Shown piece after piece: positions 32,305 through 43,030 of a DNA stretch of 64,000 bases (within the stretch, counting starts at the first letter, position 1; each line of letters begins with the position of its first letter). The DNA is from Lucinisca nassula (taxonomy: Eukaryota > Mollusca > Bivalvia > Lucinida > Lucinidae). Location of the stretch: NCBI GenBank assembly GCA_963580285.1, contig OY757026.1, positions 41,973,748 through 42,037,747 of the forward strand, written 5' to 3'. The position numbers were made by a program, and so were the translations under genes. Under the pieces are notes generated by a model that saw nothing but the letters and a program-made list of their open reading frames with translations, did not search any database and was not told where the DNA came from.

Positions 32305-32358
32305 CTGAAGATCATTGATGAGGCCTAATTGGCGAAACTAGCTAGTCTGGCCCAGAAA
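32305..32358 (+). ncRNA. Decayed hammerhead ribozyme (copy 1)
   Basis: Core ttgatgaggcctaattggc, gaaa and agtc are in the same order as copies 2 and 3. The invariant C of CTGATGA is T here, one base of helix II is lost, and the 5' strand of helix I pairs poorly. Probably inactive. The following sequence (gataacccttttatagaaca) matches that after copies 2 and 3. Confidence 0.65.
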
Positions 32359-33329
32359 ATATATACACTCCATATTCTTTGGTTCTATGGTGTATTCCTT
32401 GCTTCCAAAGGATAACCCTTTTATAGAACATATTACCTTTTCTACGATAACGTTCGTTATTAGCTCTAGTTTATAGTATGCGTTTTGTGTGCCCTACGTA
32501 CATCATTTACAGTTTGCAGCACGTCAGATTATCAAATATATAAGAAACGTAGATTTTGAAGTCATACCAGACATATTTACTACAGAGAAGCGTCTATTAT
32601 AGATGAAGTTCCATTCTACAAGTTCGACTGTCTTTTTCATCAATAGATAGAATGTTTTGTTCTGATATGGCCAGACTTTGATATGAATATAACAAAAATA
32701 AAATTTGCAAAAATAAAAGTGCAAAAATTGGTCCGCGTTGCTAGCATCCAAAACATAAAAATACCCATGCCAACACAAATGAGTATCTACTTTCGAAACT
32801 TCATATTCATAACCAGGTTTACATATAGTGGCCAATGCAAGTCATTGTGCAATGTATGTGGGGTGGGGCTCAACTCTTAACAAGCCATGACCTCACAATA
32901 ATCCACAGCCTACCCAAAAAGAGTCATTTTGGTCCAACTACTGGCATGAGCGTTAATAAATAATGATGTAACAAAATGTTAAGTAACAAAGCGAACTACG
33001 TGGTGATGGATATATTGAAAATAGAAATTATCAGGAACTGACACCAAATGAATCCCAAATCCTTCCAATAATATCACTTGGAAAAGAAGTTGAAATATTG
33101 AGTGAAGACAATAAATAAAACATACTACCACCAAACCGAGCCAGCAGCTCTTTCCAAAACAGGCGGTGACTCATAGCTGTACATTACTTCATCATGTCTC
33201 AACAACATCAATCTCCATCCTATATTAGACACGCCAATGTACTATTTCGTGGTCACGCTACATCATAGTGTAGATTATATTTTCTTGTCCTTAGGGATGA
33301 TTGATTCCATTGTGAAAATTTTGAAAATA

Positions 33330-33384
33330 TCTGAGGGTCACTGATGAGGCCTAATTGGCCGAAACTAGCTAGTCTGGCCCAGAA
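33330..33384 (+). ncRNA. Type I hammerhead ribozyme (copy 2)
   Basis: The catalytic core is intact: ctgatga (33341-33347), helix II ggcc/ggcc with loop taatt in between, gaaa (33361-33364), and helix III act/agt closed by agct. The cleavage triplet is gtc, with the cut expected after C33374. Helix I pairs gggtca (33335-33340) with tggccc (33375-33380) using one G:U, followed by an internal loop and a second short helix tct/aga. Ends open through helix I define type I. Confidence 0.85.
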
Positions 33385-33592
33385 AATATGTACTTTCTAT
33401 ATTTTTCAGTTCTGTGGTTAATTCTATGCCTCCAAGGGATAACCCTTTCATAGAACATATTTTTAACTACACTACAGCTGGTGTGTGGGAATGTGTAGCG
33501 GCGGTAAAACGTCTCCTTGCCCTACATCATAGTGTAGATTATATTTTCTTGTCCTTTGGGATCATTGATTCCATTGTGGAATTTTGAAAACA

Positions 33593-33647
33593 TCTGAGGG
33601 TCACTGATGAGGCCTAATTGGCCGAAACTAGCAAGTCTGGCTCAGAA
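33593..33647 (+). ncRNA. Type I hammerhead ribozyme (copy 3)
   Basis: Core ctgatga (33604-33610), helix II ggcc/ggcc, gaaa (33624-33627), helix III act/agt with loop agca, triplet gtc with a cut expected after C33637. Helix I gggtca/tggctc keeps six pairs, two as G:U. Differences from copy 2 fall in the loop and in a wobble position, so the fold is preserved. Confidence 0.85.
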
Positions 33648-33874
33648 AATATGTACACACCATATTTTCTAGTTCTGTGGTGTATTCTATGCTTCCAAGG
33701 GATAACCCTTTCATAGAACATATTTGTAATTATCAACATGTGCAACTACAAGAGGAAGTTTATGTAGATATATAAGGTTGGATATAATCACAAACAGTGC
33801 AAACAAAATAATTGAAAAACTAAGCGCTTTCGGCTTCTTCAGAGTTTTTAACATCTGAAATCTATTCACATGTG

Positions 33875-34440
33875 TGAAAAAGACTCAAAAAAAGTTAAAA
33901 AGGGCATAATAGTAGAAGTAAAACAAAGATCAGGAATCGATACAATTAACTTACACCACCCATCAAAGACATCAAAGGGAAAGAAACACAAACACGAATC
34001 GACCAGACAACAATGGAAACCTAAACATAGGAAGGCCAAAAGGACAGTTACTTTCCCACAAAATGGCCTAATGGCCATCCAAAATAAAAAGACACATGTC
34101 AAACACACAGTAAGTGACAAACAATAACATAAATAAACCGCCACAGAAGAACCACCTTGGAACGGTCAATGGAAAGGAATTCCATCAGGGATGGAAAGTA
34201 TTCCATTGGGGGGCTTAAATCGATTTTACGTGGCCACAATCCTCGCCCTTACTTCCGTAGCGGTAGACATTAATTTTGTTTAGTCCGCTTGAAGGCTTCC
34301 TAACTCAACAGTGTAACATCTCCGAGAACATACAAATCCAAAAGCCACAGAGATGAAACAAGGTACAGGACTCAACAGTATCCAACAACAGAAATACTGG
34401 AGAAAAAGAAAACCAACAGTTAGACTCCGAGGGGCCCGAC
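33875..34440 (+). mobile_element. Repeat Y, longest copy
   Basis: A 565 bp unit whose parts recur at 23527-23918 (+), 37320-37440 (-), 43955-44095 (-), 50200-50352 with 52395-52547 (-), and 55322-55560 (+). An 85-codon Lys-rich frame (from 33870, ending VSDKQ) spans its first half, but other copies break that frame. Coding is therefore unsupported. Terminal repeats are not evident. Confidence 0.65.
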
Positions 34441-34570
34441 CAAAGACGGAGCATCATAAAACTGAAAATATATACATTAACTGTGTAAAATTAGAATTTT
34501 AAAGAATTATATAAAGACGCCCTTTTCGCGAACATCTTCGGTCTTAATATACTCTTTGATTTTCTATATA

Positions 34571-34851
34571 CCGTATTCGCCCTATTTACCGCACATGCCC
34601 CTATAAGCAGAATTTCAAAGCTTTTCAAAAACATTGTTTTGACAGTGCTTCCACTTTAAAGCTCTCAAAGAAAATTAAAATTTTCTGTCAGAAATCACGA
34701 TTTCAACAGTGATATCAAAGCGTTCGTGTTATTTTGGCGGTTCCTTTTTTCGAACCGGGTGTGCGCTTATTAGATAGATTTTTCCTATCGCTTTTTTCTT
34801 GCTATTTTGAAAAAAACTAAGCACACAGTGCGGTAAATTGGGCGAATACGG
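34571..34851. mobile_element. 281 bp Tc1/mariner-type MITE
   Basis: Inverted ends ccgtattcgccctatttacc and ggtaaattgggcgaatacgg (one mismatch over about 24 bp) with TA on both sides. The flanks gattttctatata and tatatagaaaatc are themselves inverted, suggesting insertion in another palindrome. Beyond it (34880-35040) a block with agtccgatatcgccaca is present twice. Confidence 0.8.
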
Positions 34852-35547
34852 TATATATATTATATAGAAAATCAAAAAGTCCGATATCGCCACAATAATA
34901 TATTTTTACCAAGCTTCTACTGCAGTTTCCCTGTTTTGACACATAAAAATTTACATGGCAACAATACGTAAATAAAAAAAGTCCGATATCGCCACACAAT
35001 GCTTTATTATTTAGTAGACTTCTACCGCGGTTTCACTGTTGTAGAAGTATATATATGAGAAACAAAGTAAAGCACGATACAGGAAATAAAATAAACAAAT
35101 GAATTAGCGTACAAAAAATATACACCTTGTATAAATAAGTTTGGTTAGGACTTAACAAGTGATCACACTAAGCCATCTTCACAAAACTGTTTTTGCACCC
35201 ATAAAACATCCCAGTTTTGTGTTACTTAAAACACACATGCTTGTAGTTCGAAACGTGTTCTATTTTACACACATTAATAGTCACGGGATCGTTTACAAGA
35301 ACCATGATAGTGAGGAGAAATTTTGAGGACAAGATGTATTGGCCGCTTTGTGGACAAGCTCAGAGCAGCAACATTTAGCTGAAGTTATCAATGGCACTCA
35401 ACACTTTCGATATGATATAATTTACTTAATTGTAACCAATCACGACATATATATAAGGTCTAGGAAATAGACATTAACCGCTGAACAAGCAGCATACTCC
35501 AAAATTAATAATTTTACCATTATTTACTGCCGATTTACTTATTCTAG

Positions 35548-35710
35548 ATCAGTGATTTACCAGAAGAAGTCTTAGCAATCATCTGCCAGGAGGTGGTTTT
35601 AAGTGATGGCGATAGTGCTTACAGAACCCTGGCACTGGTATCGAGGTTATTCAATGCCGTAGTGTCAAGTGAAAGATTTCGAACAAGATGTCATTTGGCT
35701 TGGCTTTTAA
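35548..35710 (+). CDS. Zinc finger/F-box gene: F-box exon
   Basis: Exon between acttattctag| and aa|gtaaat. Its 54 codons open with ISDLPEEVLAIICQEVV and continue with AYRTLALVSRLFNAVVSS, RFRTRCHLAWLL. The pattern LPxEVLxxI, then LALVSRxFxxVVSSExFR and a W, is an F-box, the Skp1-binding motif of SCF ubiquitin ligase substrate receptors. The exon starts in phase 0 and ends in phase 1. Joined to the exon at 39421 the split codon becomes AGT (Ser) and the frame stays open, which is strong support for the splice. Reading on without splicing meets a stop after a few codons. Confidence 0.75.
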
Positions 35711-35979
35711 GTAAATACTTTTGTGCAATGAACTAAATGAGCAGAAGTCAGCTTTATTTTAAGAAGCTCGAGAAATTGCATGCAAAAGCCAATCAGATCA
35801 CTGAAAACTGCATTGTAGGGCGGTAAAATTCGTAATGCCCATCATTTCTTCGAAAAGACGGGGATTAAACAATATCCTTATAACTCTTCCAGTTTCCACA
35901 GCTTTTAGATACCGTGCATTCAATGTTAAAGTGATAAAATTGTGTAAAGGGATACACCTCAAGGAATTTTTTTATTTTA

Positions 35980-36720
35980 GGGCCCCGCAATTTTTTTGCG
36001 GGTGTCCTATAATAATCACCCAGTCTGTCCGTCCGTCTCTCTGACCGTCTGTCTGTCCCCATTTTTCATGTTTTGTCTTAATAACTAAAAAAACGTTTAA
36101 GGTATCAACTTTAAACATAAGGTCACAGTAACATTACACAATTTCATTGCAAGTTACGTAACTCTAGCTTCAGTATTTTCAGAGTTATGGCCCTTTGAAA
36201 AAATCAAAATTTCAGCTTTTCTTCGTCTTTTTTCATCATAATTTCAAAACTGATATAGATATCCAAATGAAACTTGCTGTAGTTATTTACAGTGATAATA
36301 CACATATGTGAAGCAAAGTCCAACAACTGTAGCTAAAATATATTTTGACATCTGTCTTTTTATCCATCCATCTGCCCAGCAATTTTTTCATAAATTTCTT
36401 AATAACTTGCAAACCCTGGAACACATGAACATCAAACTTTACACATAAGATCACAACAGCAATATGCAGTATTATACCAAGTTACATTATTCCAGCCACA
36501 AAGTTTTTAGAGTTATGGCCCTTTATTTAATTCATATTTCCGTCATTTTTATTTTTTTTCTCTTAAGTTCAAAACAATTATGGATATTTTAATGCAATCT
36601 CCTGTACTTATTGAGAATTATAATAAACACATATGAAGCAAGGTTGACATCTTTAGCTTGAAGATTGACTTATGCTGCTTTATCGACTTAGACTTAACAA
36701 CTTCTACATCGGCCAAAGGT
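35980..36720 (+). mobile_element. Hairpin plus TCCG element, family 5
   Basis: The 5' hairpin ggccccgcaattttt / ttgcgggtgtcc is followed by cagtctgtccgtccgtctc. Two units have cataaggtcacag and gagttatggccctttg. The 3' end is not clear. It is in the F-box gene intron. Confidence 0.6.
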
Positions 36721-37319
36721 CTAAAACCGAGTTATTGTGTTCAAAATGATTATTTGAGCTTTTTTCTTTCAAATCTCCTCTGATAGTGCTGCGGAGCCTT
36801 AGTCAGATCCTCTGACAGCTCTATTTAATTTTCCATTTTAGGGGATCTACCAATCTTACCGAATCGGCCTGTCAAATTTCAATACTTTACATAAAATATA
36901 ATTAGCATCATCTGACTTACAAACTTTCGAAAATTTTAAAGGAGCATCAGTTAAAATTTGGAGCTTATAAAGATAGGCAGGTGACCGTCGTCGTCGTATG
37001 TCATAGTCGGGTGTCGAATGTCGTTTGTCGTCATTTGGCGTCAACACTTCCAAATTACATGTCCGATGGACTGATTGAGATTAGATTGCCTCTGTAGCAC
37101 CGTTGGGCTGGGTAATTAAAAGTTTGTGTTTTTATGAGAATCGGCTCTTTAATTTGGTTGCTGTGTCAACTGGATCTTTGGCCGGGCCTGTCGAAGTCCA
37201 GATTTAACCGTTGGCGTTCATTTGCTGAACCATTTAAGTTATTTCCTGCTGTTAAGTCCTCAGCGTTAATTCATCTCTGCAGCTATTTCATTTGTATGCT
37301 CTCGGAGTTAAGCTGAAGA

Positions 37320-37440
37320 GTTAGGAAGCCTTCATGCGGACTGAACAAATTAACTGTATAGACAGCAACAGAACTAAGGGCGATGATCATGGCTACGTAA
37401 TGTCTGTCTAAGGCCACCCCTCCCCCTCCATTTGAATCGT
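37320..37440 (-). repeat. Repeat Y fragment, reversed
   Basis: taggaagccttcatgcggac through cgatgatcatggctacgt, the inverse of 34230-34310. Confidence 0.55.
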
Positions 37441-37535
37441 TTTCAGAGAGCGTTCCAATGCGCTTCTTCTGTAGCAGTTAATTTCTGTTATCGTTTGACA
37501 CTGATTTTATGTATCGTTTTTTCTTTTTCTTTTTT

Positions 37536-38380
37536 ATGCCCCGGAAACTAAGATTCGGGGGGGGGGGGGGGTGGGGGCATATATAGTTTTGGGTCTGTCC
37601 ATCTGTCCGTTTGTCTATTTGTCTGTCCGCAAAAATAACTTTGGGCCTAACTTTTAAATGGTAACTGGTAGGCTTTCATATTCCACATGTGTATTCCTTG
37701 TCACAAGACCTTTCAAGAGGTACCATAAATTTTGACCTCATGACCTTGACCTTGACATTTGACTTTTGACCTCCTTTCTAAAAACTTTAACATTGGTACG
37801 TGATAGGGCTTTCATATTTCACGTGCATTCCTTGTCACAAGACCTTTCTTGTAGTACCAAAATTTTTGACCTCGTGACCTTCACCTTGACATTTGACCTA
37901 CTTTTTAAAATCTTTAACATTGGCCATAACTTTTGAATGGTAAATGGTAGGGCTTTCATATTTCACATATACATTGCTTGTCACAAGACCTTTCTAGTGG
38001 CGCCATAATTTACGACCTCATGACCTTGGACCTGACATTTGACCTACTTTTTAAAAACTTTACTATTGCCATAACTTTGGATTGTCAAATGGTAGGGCTT
38101 CCATATTTCACATGTGCATTCCTTGTCACAAGACCTTTCTGGCGGTACCATAATTTTTGACCTCGTGAACTTGACATTTGACCTACTTTTTAAAAACTTT
38201 AACATAGTCCATAGCTTTTGATTGGTAAGTGATAGAGCTTTCATATGGCATATCTGCATTCTTTTTCACAAGACCTTTCCTGCGGTACCATATTTTTTAT
38301 CCCTTGACCTTGACATTTGACCTACTTTTTAGAAACTTTAACATTAGCCATAATTTTCGATTGGTTAGTGATAGGCTTTT
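37536..38380 (+). mobile_element. Hairpin plus TCCG element, family 6
   Basis: 5' hairpin tatgccccggaaact / gggggcatat with an internal poly-G run, then ctgtccatctgtccgtttgt. The core has five ~150 bp units with ggtagggctttcatatttca, cattccttgtcacaagacct and gaccttgacatttgacct. The matching 3' end is seen at 1050-1085. Confidence 0.7.
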
Positions 38381-38520
38381 CATGAAAAGGACTCAAACTC
38401 AGTAACCGTCCAGATCCCCACTGTACACTCAATATTACACTCTTGGTCTTTATTATGATGACCTAGTCACCGAGCCCAGAGCTATACTAAAGGGCAAACG
38501 TTACTAAAATGAAATAACTA

Positions 38521-39240
38521 CAAGATGTGTTTGTGATACACCGATGCCCCCGTTAGCGACTGTGCAATGTGAAAGCCCAATCACTACCCAATCAACAGTT
38601 ATGGCCATTGTTAAAGTGTTTAGGTATTTCATACATCACTGCCAAGATCATAAGGTCAAATATTATGGTATCAGAGGAAAGGTATTGTGACAATGAATAA
38701 ATATGTGAATTAAACAGCAATATCCATTGCAAATCAAAATTTCTAGCCAGGGTTAAAGATTTTAAAAATAGGCCAAATGTCAAGGTTGAGGTCATGAGGT
38801 CAAAATTATAGTACCATTGGAAATGACTTGTGACAAGGTGTACATATGTGTAGTATGAAATGACTTTCTGTTATCAATCAAAAGTAATGGCCAAATTGAA
38901 GGGTTTTTTTTTTGTTTTTTTTTTTAAAAATTGGTCAAATTCCAGGTAACTGTCATAAGGCCTTGTGACAAGGAATTTACATGTGAAAGTCGAAAGCACT
39001 ATCAATTACCAATCATAAATGATGGCCAATGTTAAAGTTTTTAAAAAGTAGGTCAAATTTCTAGGTTTAGGTCAAAAGGTCAGAGGTAATTGTACCACTA
39101 AAAGAGCTTGTGCCAAGGTAAACACATATGAATCATCCCTATCAACTATCATTCAAAAGGTGTGCTCAGTGTTAAGAGTTTTACAACGCAAATGTTAAAG
39201 TTTTAAAAAATCGGTCGACTTCTAAGTCAAGGTCTTAAGG
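38521..39240 (-). mobile_element. Family-6 element, reversed and 5' truncated
   Basis: Begins with caagatgtgtttgtgataca, the reverse of the family 3' end. Units with aatgttaaagtttttaaaaa and ataaggtca follow. Confidence 0.65.
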
Positions 39241-39420
39241 TCATTTAATATGGTGTCATTGGAATCGCTTTTAAATATCTATGGCTCGTTTCGTTTTCAG
39301 GGTAGTTTGTGTAGTTTCATTGTGGAGTATGTGTTCATATGGTACTCTTTTTGCTGCATAAGTATCATTATAGCTGTTGGCATGGTGTTGTCTATCCTAG
39401 TGTCAAATATATTTTTTCAG

Positions 39421-39644
39421 GTATCAGGCCAAAGGCATTTTGGGAGCGACACCCTGAAGGGTTCAAACCCTTCAAGATAGAAAGGTGTCGCAGCTGTGGT
39501 GACAGTTATAAGGAAGAACCAAGCATGTCCTGGGGTGGACATGGAAAACGAGGAAAATTTATGGGCACCTACGATTGTCTAAGCCATCCTGGATTTTGTA
39601 GTTCGTTTTGTGAAACGGTTAGCCTGTTTTACACAGATTTATAG
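39421..39644 (+). CDS. Zinc finger/F-box gene: Cys-rich exon
   Basis: Follows atattttttcag|. Entered in phase 1 from the F-box exon it reads SIRPKAFWERHPEG, KPFKIERCRSCGDSY, then SWGGHGKRGKFMGTYDC and SHPGFCSSFCET, ending VSLFYTDL and TAG at 39642. Cys pairs CRSC, the single DC, GFC and FC could bind zinc. Either this is the last exon, or splicing occurs at acg|gttagc just before the stop. Candidate later exons are at 41895 and 42139. The fold is not recognised. Confidence 0.6.
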
Positions 39645-40077
39645 ATTGGCACGGTTGTGATAAAGTGTAAGTTGTTCAGTATGAAAGGCATTTGAGTAGA
39701 AAGACGATCATATAGTGAGAGATGCCGAATGACATACTGACTACGATGCAGATGTTCTTTGCTTATGGAAAACAGTCTGTGGTGTTACAATGTTAGTGCT
39801 AGTGTCCTTTTATACGTTTTGTGTTTATTGGATGACTGTAACGGTATACGTCATGTAGTTTACTACTTGGCAGACATATCTACAATTACAGCTTATGTTA
39901 TAATAAACTGAATGTGGTCATGGACAAATCAACATCGATGACATGCAGCCTGATGAATCACGCGATTTGCCTTCTTGATAAAACATCGTGACTCGTAATC
40001 AACTGAATATTGGTTATGACATTGTTTGATCTACTATCAAGATATATTTTGCCAAGATATTCAACACGGAACGCTGT
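39645..40077. other. No recognisable feature
   Basis: No exon with convincing signals and no repeat family found elsewhere in the window. Confidence 0.4.
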
Positions 40078-41198
40078 CACCGCTGGTAGACTCGTAAGGG
40101 GCAATCGGCGGTTATGCACTGAAAATCCTTACGAGAACTTCCGAATATGACTTACGAGTCTTCAAAAATGTCAACAAATAGGCGAGTTTCCCGATTGATG
40201 TGTTTTAGTCAACTTTGTAAACATATTTTGGCAAATCGGGCAATGTTTTTCCCAAAAAACATTCATTTCTGCATCAGCAAATATAGTCGTGTAGATGAAA
40301 ACGGAAGTGGTCGATTTTTAATTTAATTTCCCCCTGAGGAAGGGTGCCATATATTTCTGTTTTTGCCTGTTTTCAAGTACAATTTTTAGCTACCGGGGCT
40401 ATGCAAAACTAACTATCATGTAAAATTAGACGTTATTTGAATTACTTCCATGCTGAAATGCATGGGCTGTAAAACTTCCGCAGTTACGTTATTAAACAGT
40501 TAATCAAAGCTCTGAAATCACCATAATTCTTCGGAGCGACTGAAAATACTATTAATTCTATTTAGATGGGGTTTGTCTGCTGTTGAACTGAGATTTTATG
40601 CATCACAATTTATGCGCTCAAGCGAACTGTTCAAAATTTCAATTTGTTACATTTTAAGGTATTTATCTAATATAATTGTATTCTAAGATAAATGTTAAAT
40701 GAAGAAACGAATTATATTCAGGTATCCATAAGTTGTTTTTCCTGACCCCGTAAGGGGCAATGTTCCTGTAAGGGGTAATCGACCTCGTAAGTCACACTGG
40801 GCACCAATGTTAAGGCCACTGGAACAAATCCTGCGAAAATTAACGTCTTATTTAAAGTGATAGATAAGTTTTGCATAGACGTTAGCTGAAAATTGCACTA
40901 GAATACATGTACAAACAGAAATATCTGACACCCTTCCACCGGCGGAAATTAAATTTAAAAATCGACCACTTGCCTTTTCATCTCCACACCTATCTTTACT
41001 TGTGCAGAAATGAATGCTGTTGAGAGTAGCATTGCCCGAATTTTCAAACTATGTTTACAAAGTTGACTAAAACTTACCAATCGGGAACACTCGCCTATTT
41101 GTTGACATTTTTGAAGTCTCGTAAATCATAGTCAGAAAGTCTCGTAAGGATTTTGAGTGCATAGCCACCGGTTACCCCATACGAGTCTACCAGCGGTG
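40078..41198. mobile_element. 1.12 kb DNA transposon with long inverted repeats
   Basis: Arms of about 370 bp, imperfect, starting caccgctggtagactcgta and ending tacgagtctaccagcggtg, flanked by gctgt on both sides (40073-40077, 41199-41203). Subterminal copies of ctcgtaaggggcaat recur near the centre (40745-40790). No transposase frame. The superfamily is undecided: the 5 bp duplication and CAC start would suit Transib-like elements, but this is weak. Confidence 0.75.
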
Positions 41199-41894
41199 GC
41201 TGTGCTAATTTAGAGATAACAAGGAATGATTCAATCGTTGCTTAATCGAGTGATATATTTCGTGTCGAGGTACGCTTTGGTATGTTATGTTAAAATTACG
41301 AATACGAAATAGCAATATGTGAAGTGATTCGATATTTGATGAAGCATTGTGGCATGGCAGCATATAACCTTTCCTAGTATGAGGAGACGTTTCATGGCAT
41401 GATATGGTTGGGGGATGAGAGTGTGATAACAAGGCCTGGCATAGTGCATGGTATGATACTTTTATGGTTTGAGAGACATGGTTTGTTAACCATACAGTTA
41501 AATATACAATTACATTGGATGGCATGTTACAATAGCATAAATGGGGTGGGGCTTGATATACTGCAGGCAGTGTGACATAATGTAATGTGATTAATGATAA
41601 GAAGAAAAGATCACATGGGACTTTGTAATTCGACTGCAGTATCAATACGATACACCATTATCGAGGGTTGATAATGGTCGAAGGTTTATGTTAAAAGCAG
41701 TACTCGACCCCAGGGAAGAATCTTATCACAACTTATTTCTGTATTTTAGTTATTGATCCCTACATTTACACTGCAGATCCGCCAAACCGACGTTTTCTTG
41801 TATTTTCGGTACTGTGATTTTCAGCCATCAAGCTTCTTAAAGATGAACATCCCCGATCGTCTAACTTTTCTGTTCTCATTTTTATGTCTTCAAG

Positions 41895-41971
41895 AAATGT
41901 GTGTTGTCCCGAATGAGCTTCCTTTAAAACGATTTTCTCTTCGACCATACATTGAAGATCCAACGTTCTGT
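41895..41971 (+). CDS. Low-confidence candidate exon
   Basis: The acceptor catttttatgtcttcaag| and donor tct|gtaagacg are good. In between, one frame reads MCVVPNELPLKRFSLRPYI and on to DPTF. It could be a later exon of the zinc finger/F-box gene. Phase with the exon at 42139 would create a stop, and no domain is recognisable. Confidence 0.25.
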
Positions 41972-42138
41972 AAGACGATGATTCTGAAATGTTTCCATTT
42001 TACTGGCTGTTGTTGAGTGTTCATTTTAAAGGTGGTTCCTCAGTGGTTGGTTCAACTGCCTCTGATGCTAGTGTCTCCTGATTTGTATACCAGCTGAGGT
42101 TGTCATTTTTGATCATACTCCATTTGCCTGATTTTTAG

Positions 42139-42298
42139 GAATAAATGCCACTACCTACACCGTCCTTCGGCTCGGGCTTCAATTTGATGTCCTCTGTGTT
42201 GGAAGAGTTACTTACTACTGTGCAGGTCAAACAGTCAAACATCCTTACCATAATTACATGACCGCTGTGCGGTCTTTCATCCTGCAAATCTGGTGTGT
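42139..42298 (+). CDS. Low-confidence candidate exon
   Basis: After tgcctgatttttag| one frame is open for about 52 codons (INATTYTVLRLGLQFDVLC, then YYCAGQTVKHPYHNYM) to TAG. Only the acceptor and the open frame support it. The longer opposite-strand frame here (42135-42587) is no better supported. Confidence 0.25.
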
Positions 42299-42724
42299 GT
42301 AGATTATATACCCTGCGAGAAAATGACCAAACGTGACCCATCGCAATAGCATTAGTTTGGTATTTGGATGGACTAGTAACATCACATGATATGACGCTGG
42401 AACGTGCCGCTAGATGTGACGGTGCTACGGATGTTTTTTTTTCTGTTAAAGTAGGTAAAATTATTATAAGCCATAATTTAGTATGAAAGTATTTGATACA
42501 GACACGATAAACTAACCAGATGTAAAAAGACAGTTTCCTTTTGTCAGGCCTGACGGACAAAAACTGTTTATTAGGGGCAGTGACCAAATACGTTGGTATG
42601 TTCCACTGTTATCGCATATGCAAGTTGTGGTTATCTGGGTGATAATAGTGATGATATAAAAACAAGGATATAAAAGATTTCTTTGCTTTGTTGACTTTAG
42701 ATTTAACATCCCCGCGAAAACTCT

Positions 42725-43030
42725 TCAGGTCATTATGTTAGATGTTGCTTCCAATTTTGTGGGATTTTTACCTGCTTTTCGATGGAATGATATCTCAAAA
42801 CTCACTGCTCAAACAAGCAAAAGTGTTTTTTATGCCTGGACTGTCCGACTAGCACCACTTTGCCTTGACGGGCTGCGACCCTCTGAGCGTGACCTAAATA
42901 GTGTTGACGGGGACGTTAAACCTCAAATGAAACAAAATAAAAGAAACTGAGCAGTTCCCCAGTAATCATGTTCGGCCACTGCATGGAATGCTCATGCAGC
43001 CCAACCTCTTTCTTCAAGGCCGATGTGCGG
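42725..43030 (-). mobile_element. SINE A, reverse copy with an inserted forward SINE A tail
   Basis: Reverse body (tgcttccaattttgtgggat) and reverse head (catgcagcccaacctctttc) are separated by a forward tail, gacctaaatagtgttgacgg through cctcaaatgaaac (42892-42930). This is a fold-back of two copies. Confidence 0.65.

Larger units (their letters stand above)
33258..33730 (+). mobile_element. Retrozyme-like tandem repeat, two units of 263-264 bp
   Basis: Two direct copies of a unit: ctacatcatagtgtagatta starts at 33258 and 33522. Each contains one type I hammerhead, and the two predicted cleavage sites (33374/33375 and 33637/33638) are 263 bases apart. There is no long reading frame. Tandem units of a few hundred bases with hammerheads and no coding sequence match published descriptions of metazoan retrozymes, which give circular RNAs. 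It lies in an intron of the zinc finger/F-box gene, on the same strand. Confidence 0.75.

Noticed and set aside
33817..33856. Another hammerhead on the minus strand (ctgaagaagccgaaagcgc)
   Set aside because: The core should read CTGATGA and it lacks a proper helix II and cleavage triplet. It may be a decayed relative only.
41205..41645. 146-codon minus-strand open frame
   Set aside because: The underlying DNA is a degenerate gcatggcatgata-like sequence. No domain, splice support or conserved motif is visible.
42135..42587. 150-codon minus-strand open frame
   Set aside because: Plausible by length only. The plus strand has a good acceptor and an open frame in the same place, and neither is supported by a domain.
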